From an uncultured Acidobacteriota bacterium (GTDB lineage: Bacteria > Acidobacteriota > Vicinamibacteria > Marinacidobacterales > SMYC01), in contig CAMYKY010000068.1 in NCBI GenBank assembly GCA_947259165.1, forward strand, positions 1 to 35,390: a DNA stretch of 35,390 bases, read 5' to 3'. The position numbers and the translations under genes are program-made. Positions 1-7,901 of this stretch are shown here, piece after piece; the first letter of the stretch is position 1, and the number at the start of each line of letters is the position of its first letter. Below the pieces are notes generated by a model. That model did not search any database. It was not told where the DNA came from and saw only the letters and a program-made list of their open reading frames with translations.

Positions 1-125
1 GCTCGACAAGCTCGCTGCGGAAGGCGGCAAATATCTAGATATGAATTCGTCGGAGCGCCTTGTCCGCACCAAAAATGACGTCGGAATTTACCGACAGGAC
101 CAGCGGGTCCATGCACTAGTTGCCC
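1..125. other. Left edge of window, possible 3' end of an unseen gene
   Basis: One plus-strand frame (starting at base 2) is open from the window edge and reads LDKLAAEGGKYLDMNSSERL onward, which looks protein-like, but it stays open to a TGA at 215-217 and so would overlap the convergent amidohydrolase gene by about 90 bases. A minus-strand reading from an ATG at 112 gives only 25 residues. I cannot decide whether either is real, and no gene is called. Confidence 0.2.
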
Positions 126-1925
126 CTAGCGCTCATAGACGACTTTGCCGCCCGCAATCGTATAGAGCACCTTCGCATCGAGGAGCTTCTTCGGCTCGCT
201 TTCCCCTGCGTCGATGAGGTTCGTGTCGAAGACTGCGACGTCGGCGAGCTTTCCGGCCTCGAGCGTGCCCTTGATGTCTTCCTCGAAACACGCCCACGCG
301 GGTCCTTTGGTGTAGGCCTCCATCGCTTCTTCGATCGTCAAGCGCTGTTCGGGGTACCAGCCTTCAGCGGGCTCGCCGGTCAGGGTTTGACGCGACACGG
401 CCGCGTAGAGCCCATAGACGGGGCTCAAGAAGTAGCGCGCCGCGTTCGTACCGGGCGAATCGCTTCCGAAGATCAGAACCGCGCCCGAGTTCTTGAGCGT
501 CCGAAACGAATACGCACCCAACGAGCGCTCCTTCCCAATCCGCTCCTCCATCCATCGCATGTCGTCGGAAACATGATACGGATTGACCTCCGCCACCAAG
601 TTGAGCTCGCCGAAGCGCGCGAAATCATCGGGGTGGACGACTTGGGCGTGGATCACGCGCCAACGGTGGTCCGAGTCCACCATGTTGGCTTGGGTGAGCA
701 CGCGTTCGTAGAGATCCAAAATGATGCGGTTGCCGAGATCGCCGATGGCGTGGATATGTGGCGGCACTCCGGACGGAAGCCACTGCTGGATGTATTTCTC
801 CATCTGCCCTGGAGGAAACGCCGTGTAGTGGCCCGTCGACTTCAGGTTGAACGCGGCGCCTTCTTCGGCTTCGGGAAGCATCGGTGGTCGTAGTCTGCCG
901 CGGTTGCCGGGATCGTGATCGTAGTCCGCGAAGAACATTGCGCTACTCCCGCCCATGATGCCGTCGACCCAGGCTTTGTAGCCGACAATCTTCAGCCAGT
1001 TGTCCCCAAAGCCCCGGCTGATCCCGAGTCCGACGATATGCTCGCCTTGAAAAACGTTCGGTCGGATCATGATCCGAGTCGTCAACTCACCCCGTTTTTT
1101 GAGGTGTTGGTATGCCATGAGTTGCTCGGCGGACGTCAGATCTTGAATTGTCGTGACTCCGCCTTCCCGCGCTTCTTTGAGGACCGCGCGCACTTGTAGC
1201 AGGCGCTCGTCGAACGAAATCGGTGGGATCTTGTCTCGCACGAGATCGTAGGCGCTTCCCTCGAGAATCCCGGTCACGCGTCCATTGGCATCCTTGACGA
1301 TCTCGCCTTCGGCGGGAGATGCCGTGTGCTCGTCGATGCCAGCGAGCTCCAACGCGACGCTGTTCGCAAGGTGCATGCTGCGATCGAAGCGGCTGACGAG
1401 CACGGGGTGCTCGCGGGTGACGTCGTCGATTAGCTCGCGGTCGGGTGTAAACGGGCCACTCGCCGCGGTGCCGGAGGACGCGTCGCCACTCGAGCCCGCG
1501 CCCCACTGTTCGTAGGCGCCCCACATCCCTCGAGTAATCCAGCTCCCGGCGGGGAGTCTTGCCGCGGTCGCCTGGATGCGGTCCTTGAACGCCTCCGCTT
1601 CGTGAACGTCGAGCAGGTTGACGCCGGTCAGCAGCCGTCCCGTGCCATCCACATGCACGTGAGAATCGTTGAAACCGGGAGAAACGAACGCACCCTTCAG
1701 GTCGATTTCCCGAGTGTCCGCGCCCTTGAAGGCGCGCGCTCGCTCATTGCTTCCGACGGCCAGGAGCCATTCGCCTTGGATCGCGATCGCCTCCGCCCAA
1801 GGTTGACTCTCATCGAGCGTGTAGACGCGTCCATTGACCAGGATGAGATCGGCGGTGTCATCAGCGTGCGCCAGCGAGGCCACCGCTGCGACAGCCAATA
1901 GGGACGAAATGATGAATGTTTTCAT
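126..1925 (-). CDS. Secreted amidohydrolase, YtcJ / amidohydrolase-3 family
   Basis: A metal-dependent hydrolase of the amidohydrolase superfamily (YtcJ-like, 599 aa, normal length for the family). Residues 1-21 form a signal peptide ending LAHA, so the enzyme should be periplasmic. The metal-binding HxH is H89-V-H91 in NDSHVHVDG, followed by a lysine in LKIVGYKAWVDG that could be the bridging residue, the histidines of HIHAIGD and RVIHAQ, and the aspartate of FGSDSPGTN. The C-terminal GTLEAGKLADVAVFD closes the beta-sandwich domain typical of this group. A strong ribosome site GGGAGG lies 5 bases before the ATG. Relatives hydrolyse N-substituted amides or cyclic amides, but the natural substrate cannot be read from the sequence. 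No partner gene lies directly beside it; the next gene is divergent. Confidence 0.9.
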   Translation of the reverse strand: MKTFIISSLLAVAAVASLAHADDTADLILVNGRVYTLDESQPWAEAIAIQGEWLLAVGSNERARAFKGADTREIDLKGAFVSPGFNDSHVHVDGTGRLLTGVNLLDVHEAEAFKDRIQATAARLPAGSWITRGMWGAYEQWGAGSSGDASSGTAASGPFTPDRELIDDVTREHPVLVSRFDRSMHLANSVALELAGIDEHTASPAEGEIVKDANGRVTGILEGSAYDLVRDKIPPISFDERLLQVRAVLKEAREGGVTTIQDLTSAEQLMAYQHLKKRGELTTRIMIRPNVFQGEHIVGLGISRGFGDNWLKIVGYKAWVDGIMGGSSAMFFADYDHDPGNRGRLRPPMLPEAEEGAAFNLKSTGHYTAFPPGQMEKYIQQWLPSGVPPHIHAIGDLGNRIILDLYERVLTQANMVDSDHRWRVIHAQVVHPDDFARFGELNLVAEVNPYHVSDDMRWMEERIGKERSLGAYSFRTLKNSGAVLIFGSDSPGTNAARYFLSPVYGLYAAVSRQTLTGEPAEGWYPEQRLTIEEAMEAYTKGPAWACFEEDIKGTLEAGKLADVAVFDTNLIDAGESEPKKLLDAKVLYTIAGGKVVYER

Positions 1926-2104
1926 ACGAGCCTCCCAGGGGTGGATCTTAGCTCGATTGGCCGTAACCGGCTACCAAGTGGCCCTCGCTGTCGCCCTCGT
2001 GACCGGGCGCGAAAAACTCGGTTCCGCACAAACCGAGCCGTGGTGAACTGCGTCCGAATACTGCAGAATAGGGCCGCACGAGGGGATTCGGCAGGAGGTA
2101 GTCA

Positions 2105-2668
2105 GTGGTTATCAGGTTCAGATTCCTGGTGTTTTGCATCGCGGTCGTCACTGCGTGGGTTGCGGTCGGCCAGATCAACCAAATGAAGACTCCGGAGCAG
2201 CAGATCGAAGAGGCGCTGGGTGCGCTACCCGAGTCCATGCGGGATGACGTCGCTGTCCACGGCTTCGACGAGGCGGGAAACCCCGTCTTGCTTCGTGAGG
2301 GGACGAGCGATATCGCTTGCCACGCCGATGACCCGAACTTGCGGGCGTGGACAGTGACGTGTTTTCCTCGGTCGCTCGAGGCGTTCGTGTCACGAAGCGA
2401 AGCTTTGAGAAAAGCGGGGGAGGATACACCGGCTCGGGTCAAGACTCTCAGAGCCGAGATCAGCTCGGGCGCGATCGAGATGCCGGACATCGGAGCGTTG
2501 TACATACGGACTGGGAACAGTGTCGATGTGGCCAGTGCGGTGGTGATCCTCCACGTGCCCAACGCCACCGCGCAAGGGACGGGACTTCCAACCCTACCGA
2601 CGCGCGGATCGCCTTGGCTCGCAGAGGCAGGAACCCCCATGGCGAACATTCGAATCGCCCGACGCTAG
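2105..2668 (+). CDS. Hypothetical exported or membrane-anchored protein
   Basis: This 187-residue protein has no family that I recognise. It starts at a GTG preceded by a good AGGAGGT ribosome site. Residues 1-22 (VIRFRFLVFCIAVVTAWVAV) form a basic-hydrophobic N-terminus, either an uncleaved anchor or a signal peptide. The rest is soluble, with an acidic helical stretch after the anchor (MKTPEQQIEEALGALPESMR), two cysteines (in DIACHAD and TVTCFPR) that could form a disulphide in the periplasm, and a helical R/E/A-rich segment around residue 105. It stands alone, divergent from the amidohydrolase, about 100 bases before the response regulator. The long antisense reading frame over it (1948-2649) is less convincing because this strand has the ribosome site and the signal sequence. 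Confidence 0.6.
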   Translation: MVIRFRFLVFCIAVVTAWVAVGQINQMKTPEQQIEEALGALPESMRDDVAVHGFDEAGNPVLLREGTSDIACHADDPNLRAWTVTCFPRSLEAFVSRSEALRKAGEDTPARVKTLRAEISSGAIEMPDIGALYIRTGNSVDVASAVVILHVPNATAQGTGLPTLPTRGSPWLAEAGTPMANIRIARR

Positions 2669-2772
2669 GTATCCATAGATCATGACGACGGGGGCTTTGC
2701 CGTGGTCGGGGGGGCGCCGGTGATGCTCTTGGTTTGCGACGGCGAGCGCGTTCTCGGCGATTCGGAGGTCTC

Positions 2773-3414
2773 GTGAAGCGGACACGCGTGCTCCTTGCGG
2801 ACTATCACACCATCGTTGCCGAAGGGCTCGCGAGCTTGTTGGAGCCAGAGTACGAGCTGGTTGGCCGCGTGGAGAACGGTCGCGATCTGCTGCGTGTGGC
2901 CGAAGAGCTCTCACCGGATGTGATCGTCACCGATATCTCGATGCCGCTTCTCAACGGCATCGAGGCGCTGCGTCAGCTGAAGAAAGCCAATCCGAAGGTG
3001 CGAGTGGTTTTTCTGACCGTCCACGCGGATGTCAGCTATGTCGCCGAAGCGTTCCGCGCCGGAGCGTCGGGCTACGTTTTGAAACAGTCGGCTGCAGAGG
3101 AGCTGCGCTCGGCCATTCGCGCCGTGCACGACGGTCAGACCTATGTCACCTCGCTCATCGCTAAAGACTCGCTCGACGATCTTCTCGCGGCCGACGAAGC
3201 TGCTGAGAGTCTGACCGCTGTCCTTACTCCGAGGGAGCGCGAGGTGTTGCAGCTTCTTGCCGAAGGCAGTGCCGTCAAAGAAATCGCCGCGGTTCTCGAC
3301 ATCTCGCCCCGAACGGCGGAGTTTCACAAATACAACATTATGGGAAAACTCGGACACCGTACCACGGCCGAGCTGACCCAATACGCGATCAAGCACGGAA
3401 TCGTTTCGGTGTGA
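2773..3414 (+). CDS. NarL/FixJ-type response regulator
   Basis: A two-component response regulator (213 aa) with a receiver domain (about 1-120) and a LuxR-type helix-turn-helix (about 145-213, LTPREREVLQLLAEG then VKEIAAVLDISPRTAEFH). The phospho-acceptor is D54 in VIVTDISMP and the conserved lysine is in YVLKQSA. The acidic pocket is D10-Y11 rather than the usual D-D, so Mg binding or phosphorylation may be unusual. I chose the GTG at 2773, with GGAGG just upstream, over an in-frame start at 2734, because it puts the first beta strand (TRVLLADYH) at the N-terminus. No histidine kinase is present in the window. The stop codon overlaps the start of the symporter gene, so control of or by that transporter is a reasonable guess. 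Confidence 0.9.
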   Translation: MKRTRVLLADYHTIVAEGLASLLEPEYELVGRVENGRDLLRVAEELSPDVIVTDISMPLLNGIEALRQLKKANPKVRVVFLTVHADVSYVAEAFRAGASGYVLKQSAAEELRSAIRAVHDGQTYVTSLIAKDSLDDLLAADEAAESLTAVLTPREREVLQLLAEGSAVKEIAAVLDISPRTAEFHKYNIMGKLGHRTTAELTQYAIKHGIVSV

Positions 3415-4859
3415 CCCCTCTCCACCCCATCGATTTGGCGGTGATGTCTTGCTATTTCCTCGTCCTCCTGTGGATCGGGTTCCGGGTGATGCGCTCGAAG
3501 CGAGGCGAAAGTGAGAGCGAAACATTCCTCGCCGCCGATCGCAACATGAACCTTTTCCAAACGACCGCGTCGACCGCCGCGACCGACATTGGAGGTGGCT
3601 TCAGCATCGCGATGGGAGGGCTCGGTTTCACGCTTGGCATCTCGGGCTCGTGGCTCATCGCGATATCGGGACTGAGCGTGGTGATGGCCTCGTTTCTCGT
3701 AGTGCCCAAGATCAAAAGATGGGCCGACCGTGTCAAGGGCCTGACGACGGGAGATCTTTTCGAACAGCGATTCGATCGGCGCACGGGGATCATGGCCGCC
3801 ATTTTGGTGGGTTTGTCTTGGTTCACGTTCGTGGGCGGCCAGATCATTGCCGGTGGCAAACTACTGCAGGTGACGGTCGGAATGGATTTGTCCGTCGCTA
3901 TCTTTGTGGCAGGAGCGGTCATTCTTGCCTATACGGCCATGGGGGGTCTCAAGGCCGTCATCTTCACCGATGTCTTCCAGATGACGATTCTTCTCGTCGG
4001 CGTGGTTTTTGTTCTCGTGCCGATTGGGATCGTGCGCGTTGGCGGCATCGCGGCGATGTTCGCTCACTTTCGATCGGATAGTGAAACGGCGTCGATGGTG
4101 CAATGGGGCGCGGCGGGCTGGTCTCAAGTGCTCGCGTGGTTCTTTTCGATTTTTCCGGTCTGGTTCATCAGCATTGCCGGGTTTCAGCGCATCGTGGCCG
4201 CGAAGGATGAAAAGACCGCAAGGCGCGCCTTCCTTCTGACCGGAGTGCCGATTGAGTGGCCGTTATTCGCGATAGGGAGCACGCTCGTAGGCATGTTTGC
4301 GCGGATGCTCGCTCCCGAGCTCGTCGACGCGGAGCTTGCGACGCCCACGATGATCCTGCTGCTGCTTCCGACCGGTCTCGCCGGGCTGGTCATCGCGGCG
4401 TACGTGGCCGCGCTCATGTCGACGGCGGATTCCTGTCTCATCGGCCCCGTCGCGATCTTCGTCAACGACATCTATCGAAAACTGATGAAGCCGCACGCGA
4501 CCGATCGACAGCTCGTGCGAGTGGCGCGTATCGCGACGATCGTCCTCGGGGCTCTCGCTATCGTGACCGCGTATTTGCTGCCGAGAGTCCTCGACCTGAT
4601 TCTCTATGCCTATACCTTCGGCGCTGCCGGCCTCTTCTTTCCTACGTTGGGACTCTTGTTCTGGAAGCGAACCACGGCTTCGGGCGCGTTTTGGAGCATT
4701 ATCACCGGCGGTACTTCCGCCGTTGCGTGGACGATAGCGGGCGAGCCCTGGGTCGCCGCTTCCTACGTCGGCTGGGCCACTTCCTGCGCCACGCTCGTGA
4801 CCGTGTCGCTAACCACCGAACACTCCGACGATGAGGACCTCGAAGCCTTCGCCACCTAG
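3411..4859 (+). CDS. Sodium:solute symporter (SSS family)
   Basis: A 482-residue multi-pass inner membrane protein of the SSS (SLC5-like) family, which couples Na+ entry to uptake of a sugar, amino acid, organic acid or similar solute. Seen in the sequence: about 13 hydrophobic segments, the family-typical broken first core helix TAATDIGGGFSIAMGG with its glycine cluster, TTGDLFEQRFDRRTG after it, and AAYVAALMSTADSCLIG, which matches the Na2-site helix (ST-D-S) of the family. The GTG start overlaps the response regulator stop codon (GTGA), so the two are translationally coupled. The substrate cannot be told from sequence alone. It ends before a large inverted repeat. Confidence 0.9.
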   Translation: MTPLHPIDLAVMSCYFLVLLWIGFRVMRSKRGESESETFLAADRNMNLFQTTASTAATDIGGGFSIAMGGLGFTLGISGSWLIAISGLSVVMASFLVVPKIKRWADRVKGLTTGDLFEQRFDRRTGIMAAILVGLSWFTFVGGQIIAGGKLLQVTVGMDLSVAIFVAGAVILAYTAMGGLKAVIFTDVFQMTILLVGVVFVLVPIGIVRVGGIAAMFAHFRSDSETASMVQWGAAGWSQVLAWFFSIFPVWFISIAGFQRIVAAKDEKTARRAFLLTGVPIEWPLFAIGSTLVGMFARMLAPELVDAELATPTMILLLLPTGLAGLVIAAYVAALMSTADSCLIGPVAIFVNDIYRKLMKPHATDRQLVRVARIATIVLGALAIVTAYLLPRVLDLILYAYTFGAAGLFFPTLGLLFWKRTTASGAFWSIITGGTSAVAWTIAGEPWVAASYVGWATSCATLVTVSLTTEHSDDEDLEAFAT

Positions 4860-4895
4860 TGCTAACGCATCGACGCGGTTTCAGGCAACGTTGTG

Positions 4896-5033
4896 GTGTA
4901 AGAAAGGGGATTAGGGGGACGAGGGGGATTTTGGGGATTCGCAAAACCTCGTCGTTCTTGGGTTTCGCGGCGACAAAAGCCAATTCGTGAATCCCCTTAA
5001 TCCCCCTCGTCCCCCCAATCCCCCATTTTACAC
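4896..5033. repeat. Large imperfect inverted repeat (long hairpin)
   Basis: The arms are 4896-4941 and 4986-5033, separated by about 44 bases. Both read (arm 2 on the complementary strand) GTGTAA, then GGGGATT, then GGGGGACGAGGGGGATT, then GGGGATTC, with only a few mismatches. It lies between two convergent genes and could act as a bidirectional terminator or RNA stabiliser, but the arms are far longer than an intrinsic terminator and have no T-tract. A dispersed palindromic element is the likelier reading. Confidence 0.8.
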
Positions 5034-5073
5034 GACCAACGTTCCGTCCCAGCACCAAAGCCTCGTCTGCAGT

Positions 5074-5481
5074 TTAATAGTCGATGCTGAGTCGGAATCG
5101 GGTTTCGGCAGCGGCACCGGCTTCGAGGATGACTCGCATCGCGTTGAGTCCGTTGCGGACTGAGGCGCTGTCGTCGAGGTCGTCGATCTCGTCGGGGTTA
5201 TCGCCGAGATATGCGTGGATCGCGCTTACGACCTCGAGTCCTTTCGAGCACGCAAACCATCGCCCGCCTCCGGTCGTAGGATTGTCAAACTTCATATCCT
5301 CGGCGAGAGCTTCTGCCTCGGTTTCACTGAACGCGACGAACTCGCCGAGGCCGGGCAGGTCCATCTCGTGAGCGACCGCTTCCAGTGTGTGTCGGTGGTC
5401 GGCGAGCGTTTTACCGTCGACGCCTCGGGGATCGACGCCGTCGATTTCACGTTCGAGAACGATAACAAATCCTAGACCCAA
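5074..5481 (-). CDS. Small hypothetical protein, TTG start
   Basis: A 135-residue soluble protein with no signal peptide or membrane segment. I do not recognise a family. I chose the TTG at 5481 because GGAGGA stands just before it and because the longer reading would run into the divergent acyl-CoA dehydrogenase-like gene. The N-terminus (GLGFVIVLEREIDGVD) is a beta strand followed by an acidic loop; the middle holds TGGGRWFACSKGLEVVSAI with a single cysteine, and there is an acidic run DNPDEIDDLDDS near residue 95. The protein is strongly acidic. An AT-rich -10-like box at 5507-5512 lies between it and the divergent gene. Confidence 0.65.
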   Translation of the reverse strand: MGLGFVIVLEREIDGVDPRGVDGKTLADHRHTLEAVAHEMDLPGLGEFVAFSETEAEALAEDMKFDNPTTGGGRWFACSKGLEVVSAIHAYLGDNPDEIDDLDDSASVRNGLNAMRVILEAGAAAETRFRLSIDY

Positions 5482-5505
5482 CTGTCCTCCAATCGGTTGA
5501 CACCG

Positions 5506-5512
5506 TAATATA
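5506..5512. promoter_or_regulatory. Shared -10-like box of a divergent gene pair
   Basis: TAATAT (plus strand, 5506-5511) ends 8 bases before the ATG at 5520, and its near-palindromic complement TATATT (minus strand, 5512-5507) sits about 25 bases before the TTG at 5481. No good -35 box is seen at 17 bases in either direction. The plus-strand gene has no Shine-Dalgarno sequence, so initiation here would give a leaderless mRNA. Confidence 0.3.
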
Positions 5513-5519
5513 GCGCACC

Positions 5520-6713
5520 ATGCTGTATCAACTAACAAAGGAACAAGAAGCTCTTCGGGGCCGGGCGCGCGCGTTCGCCGAAACGGTTGCCCGACCGCGG
5601 GCAGCCGAGATTGACCGTACCGAATCCTACCCGTGGGAAACGGTCGAGGCGATGAAAGCCGAGGGATTCCTCGGGATGACGATTCCGAGCGACTACGGGG
5701 GGGCTGGAAAAAGTTTGCTCGATGCGGTCATTGTTATCGAAGAGGTCTCGCGTGCGTGTGGGGTGTCGGGTCGAATCGTCGTCGAGTCCAACATGGGTGC
5801 ACTGAGTGCCGTGATGCAATACGGCACCGAAGAGCAAAAAAGGCTGGCCTCCGGCTTGGTGCTCTCGGGAGACAAGCCTGCGATTTGCATCACCGAACCG
5901 GAAGCGGGCAGCGCTGCGTCCGAGATGACGACTCGGGCCGACAAGAAAGGCGATAGCTATGTTCTCAACGGAAAGAAGCACTGGATCACCGGCGGGGGGG
6001 TTTCGAAGCTTCATCTGATTTTCGCCCGGGTGTTCGACGAGCAAGGCAACGAGGAGGGGATCGGAGGATTTCTCGCCGTACGGGGTGAGTCGGCGGGACT
6101 TGCGATTGGAGCCCGTGAGCCCGCGATGGGGCTTCGCGGGATCCCGGAAACGGAAATTCTCTTCAATGGACTCGAAGTCCACGAACGAATGCGTTTGGAA
6201 TCACCGCGAGGGCCGGCCAAGGGGTTCGCGGACCTGATGAATGCCTACAATACGCAACGGGTCGGCGCCGCGACCGTCGCGTTCGGCATCGCCCAAGGTG
6301 CGTTTGCGCTGGCCCTCGAATTCAGTCAGAAACGCGAGCAATTCGGCCGCCCCATTGCGGAGTTCCAGGGCCTCCAGTGGATGCTCGCCGACATGAGCGT
6401 TCAGATCGAAGCGGCTCGAGGCCTTATCTACGGCGCGGCCGCGAGGGTCTCTGAGGGCGGCTTTCCCGACAGCCTCGACGCCGCTCGAGCGAAGATTTTC
6501 GCCGCCGAGACCGCGGCGCGCGTCACCAACGACGCTCTCCAAATATTCGGCGCTGCCGGCTATTCGCGTAACAATCCGTTGGAGAGAATGGTTCGAGACG
6601 CGCGAATGTTCACCATCGGAGGTGGAACCGCGCAAGTTTTGCGCACTCTTGTCGCGTCGCGTTTGCTGGGTCGGCGCCTGCCCCAGACGCGCGGGGTGTA
6701 CCGTTCGCCCTGA
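5520..6713 (+). CDS. Acyl-CoA dehydrogenase-fold protein, 3-sulfinopropionyl-CoA desulfinase-like
   Basis: A 397-residue flavoprotein of the acyl-CoA dehydrogenase superfamily, with all three domains: helical N-terminal, beta domain (CITEPEAGSAASEMTTRADK, then ITGGGVSKLHLIFARV) and helical C-terminal (KREQFGRPIAEFQGLQWMLA). The catalytic glutamate is absent from both known places: the usual YEGT is IGGGT near the C-terminus, and the isovaleryl-type site before an arginine is Q246 in NAYNTQRVG. From memory, the desulfinase Acd of Advenella mimigardefordensis has Gln at this place plus a substrate-binding Arg near residue 84; here R85 is in GVSGRIVVES. The C-terminal LPQTRGVY also fits my memory of that enzyme. 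I infer release of sulfite from a sulfinated acyl-CoA rather than dehydrogenation. No electron-transfer flavoprotein or thiol catabolism genes are adjacent. Confidence 0.85.
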   Translation: MLYQLTKEQEALRGRARAFAETVARPRAAEIDRTESYPWETVEAMKAEGFLGMTIPSDYGGAGKSLLDAVIVIEEVSRACGVSGRIVVESNMGALSAVMQYGTEEQKRLASGLVLSGDKPAICITEPEAGSAASEMTTRADKKGDSYVLNGKKHWITGGGVSKLHLIFARVFDEQGNEEGIGGFLAVRGESAGLAIGAREPAMGLRGIPETEILFNGLEVHERMRLESPRGPAKGFADLMNAYNTQRVGAATVAFGIAQGAFALALEFSQKREQFGRPIAEFQGLQWMLADMSVQIEAARGLIYGAAARVSEGGFPDSLDAARAKIFAAETAARVTNDALQIFGAAGYSRNNPLERMVRDARMFTIGGGTAQVLRTLVASRLLGRRLPQTRGVYRSP

Positions 6714-6727
6714 GCGTTGGGATCGGG

Positions 6728-6733
6728 TAGACT
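6728..6733 (+). promoter_or_regulatory. Possible -10 box, leaderless start of the metalloprotease gene
   Basis: TAGACT lies 9 bases before the ATG at 6743, with no Shine-Dalgarno sequence between them and no clear -35 box. It is offered because the same arrangement recurs at several other genes in this window. Confidence 0.25.
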
Positions 6734-6742
6734 CTGCGCCCT

Positions 6743-7720
6743 ATGAAACGGGCGCTCGTGGCTTTGCCGCTCCTGCTTTGGTTCGGTTGCACCGATACCG
6801 GTCCGTCGAGCCCAACCACCGTGCGCCGGGACTTGGGCGCGGCGGATACCGCGCAGGGTATCGTGCCCGGCTCCACGGTCCAGATCGTTTCGGGGGAGAG
6901 CGGACAGCCTGTCGGTGGCGCGCGTGTCGTCATTGCGGGGAGGGAGCATGTCAGCGACGCAGCGGGGCAGCTCACCGTCGCGCAGCTCGCGCCCAACGGT
7001 GCGACACTCGACATCGAGGCGACGGGTTTTCTGAACCGGCAAACCCTGATCCGAAGGGGCGAGCGGACGACTTTCGAGCTATGGCCGTCTCGAAGCCCCA
7101 CTCGCTTGGATGCGGACTACACACGAGTCCTGGTTTACGAAAGCGCGTCCATTAGCGGTGGAGGTGCTGTCGAGCCCCTGGACCGCCCGGACATCGATAC
7201 TGCCCGCGTCGCGATTGTGCCGACCGTCGCGATCCTGCGAGACCCTCGAGCGATGCAGGCATTGCGAGACGCCGCCTCGGAGATCACCGACGCGGTGGGC
7301 GGCACGATCGTTTATGCGGTGGGTGAGGCTCCGGGGTCAGTTCCTATCCAACTCCGTATCGAGCCGCGGAACGAGTCGATCGTGGATGAGAATCTCCGTG
7401 CGTTCACCCGCTGCTGGATGACTCGACTCGTGATCACGCGCTGCGACATCGTCTACCGTGATGTCGAGGTCGTTCGTAGCAATACAACGCTCCACGAGCT
7501 CGGCCACACATTCGGCCTCAACCACTCACCGGATCGCTCGGAGATCATGGGGATTCGCCGCCTGCGATCTCCCCACGGGTTCTCACCGCGAGAACGTCTC
7601 GTGATGAAGTTGATGCTCAAACGCCCGCCGGGAAACCTCTTTCCTGACAACGACCGCCAAGCCCCCGCGCTGCGGGCATTGGGCGAGACGAGCCGAATCG
7701 TTTGCCGCCATCCTGGCTGA
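6743..7720 (+). CDS. Lipoprotein with metzincin-type zinc protease motif
   Basis: A predicted 325-residue lipoprotein: a short signal sequence with lipobox WFGC (C16 lipidated). Residues about 45-110 (VQIVSGESGQPVGGARVVIAG, SDAAGQLTV, LDIEATGFL) look like a carboxypeptidase-regulatory or PEGA-like beta sandwich. Residues about 150-290 carry the zinc site H251-E-L-G-H255-TFGLN-H261, the HExxHxxGxxH pattern of metzincins, with M269 in SEIMG as a likely Met-turn. Two cysteines (CWMTRLVITRC) precede the site and could form a disulphide. An extracytoplasmic peptidase is therefore inferred; the substrate is unknown and I cannot place it in a named MEROPS family. It is convergent with the VWA/TolQ operon. 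Confidence 0.8.
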   Translation: MKRALVALPLLLWFGCTDTGPSSPTTVRRDLGAADTAQGIVPGSTVQIVSGESGQPVGGARVVIAGREHVSDAAGQLTVAQLAPNGATLDIEATGFLNRQTLIRRGERTTFELWPSRSPTRLDADYTRVLVYESASISGGGAVEPLDRPDIDTARVAIVPTVAILRDPRAMQALRDAASEITDAVGGTIVYAVGEAPGSVPIQLRIEPRNESIVDENLRAFTRCWMTRLVITRCDIVYRDVEVVRSNTTLHELGHTFGLNHSPDRSEIMGIRRLRSPHGFSPRERLVMKLMLKRPPGNLFPDNDRQAPALRALGETSRIVCRHPG

Positions 7721-7752
7721 AGCCTGCTGGTCCAACTCGAACGCCAATGACT

Positions 7753-7855
7753 CGTGCCCGTGCCCGGCTAGTGAAGCCCGCAGTTCGAAGAATCCACCGC
7801 TCGGCGTGGCCGTCCGAGATCTGATACCGAGAATGATGTTTCGGGCACGGGCACG
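7753..7855. repeat. CGTGCCCG palindromic element, copy 1
   Basis: This 103-bp unit is bounded by perfect 14-base inverted ends, CGTGCCCGTGCCCG at 7753-7766 and CGGGCACGGGCACG at 7842-7855. The left end is followed by GCTA, and the right end is preceded by GATGTTT. It lies between convergent genes. Copies 2 (21494) and 3 (28659) share both ends and part of the inside. Confidence 0.85.
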
Positions 7856-7901
7856 GAAGGTAGTTCGCTGATTAGTCGTGCGTCTGCCGTGAGTCGAACA
7901 A

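Noticed and set aside
120..893. Plus-strand open frame of 257 codons over the amidohydrolase gene
   Set aside because: It is antisense to a gene with full catalytic motifs and a signal peptide. High GC makes such open frames common, and no ribosome site or motif supports it.
1948..2649. Minus-strand frame of 233 codons opposite the small exported protein gene
   Set aside because: The plus-strand gene has an AGGAGGT site and a signal-like start; the minus frame has neither.
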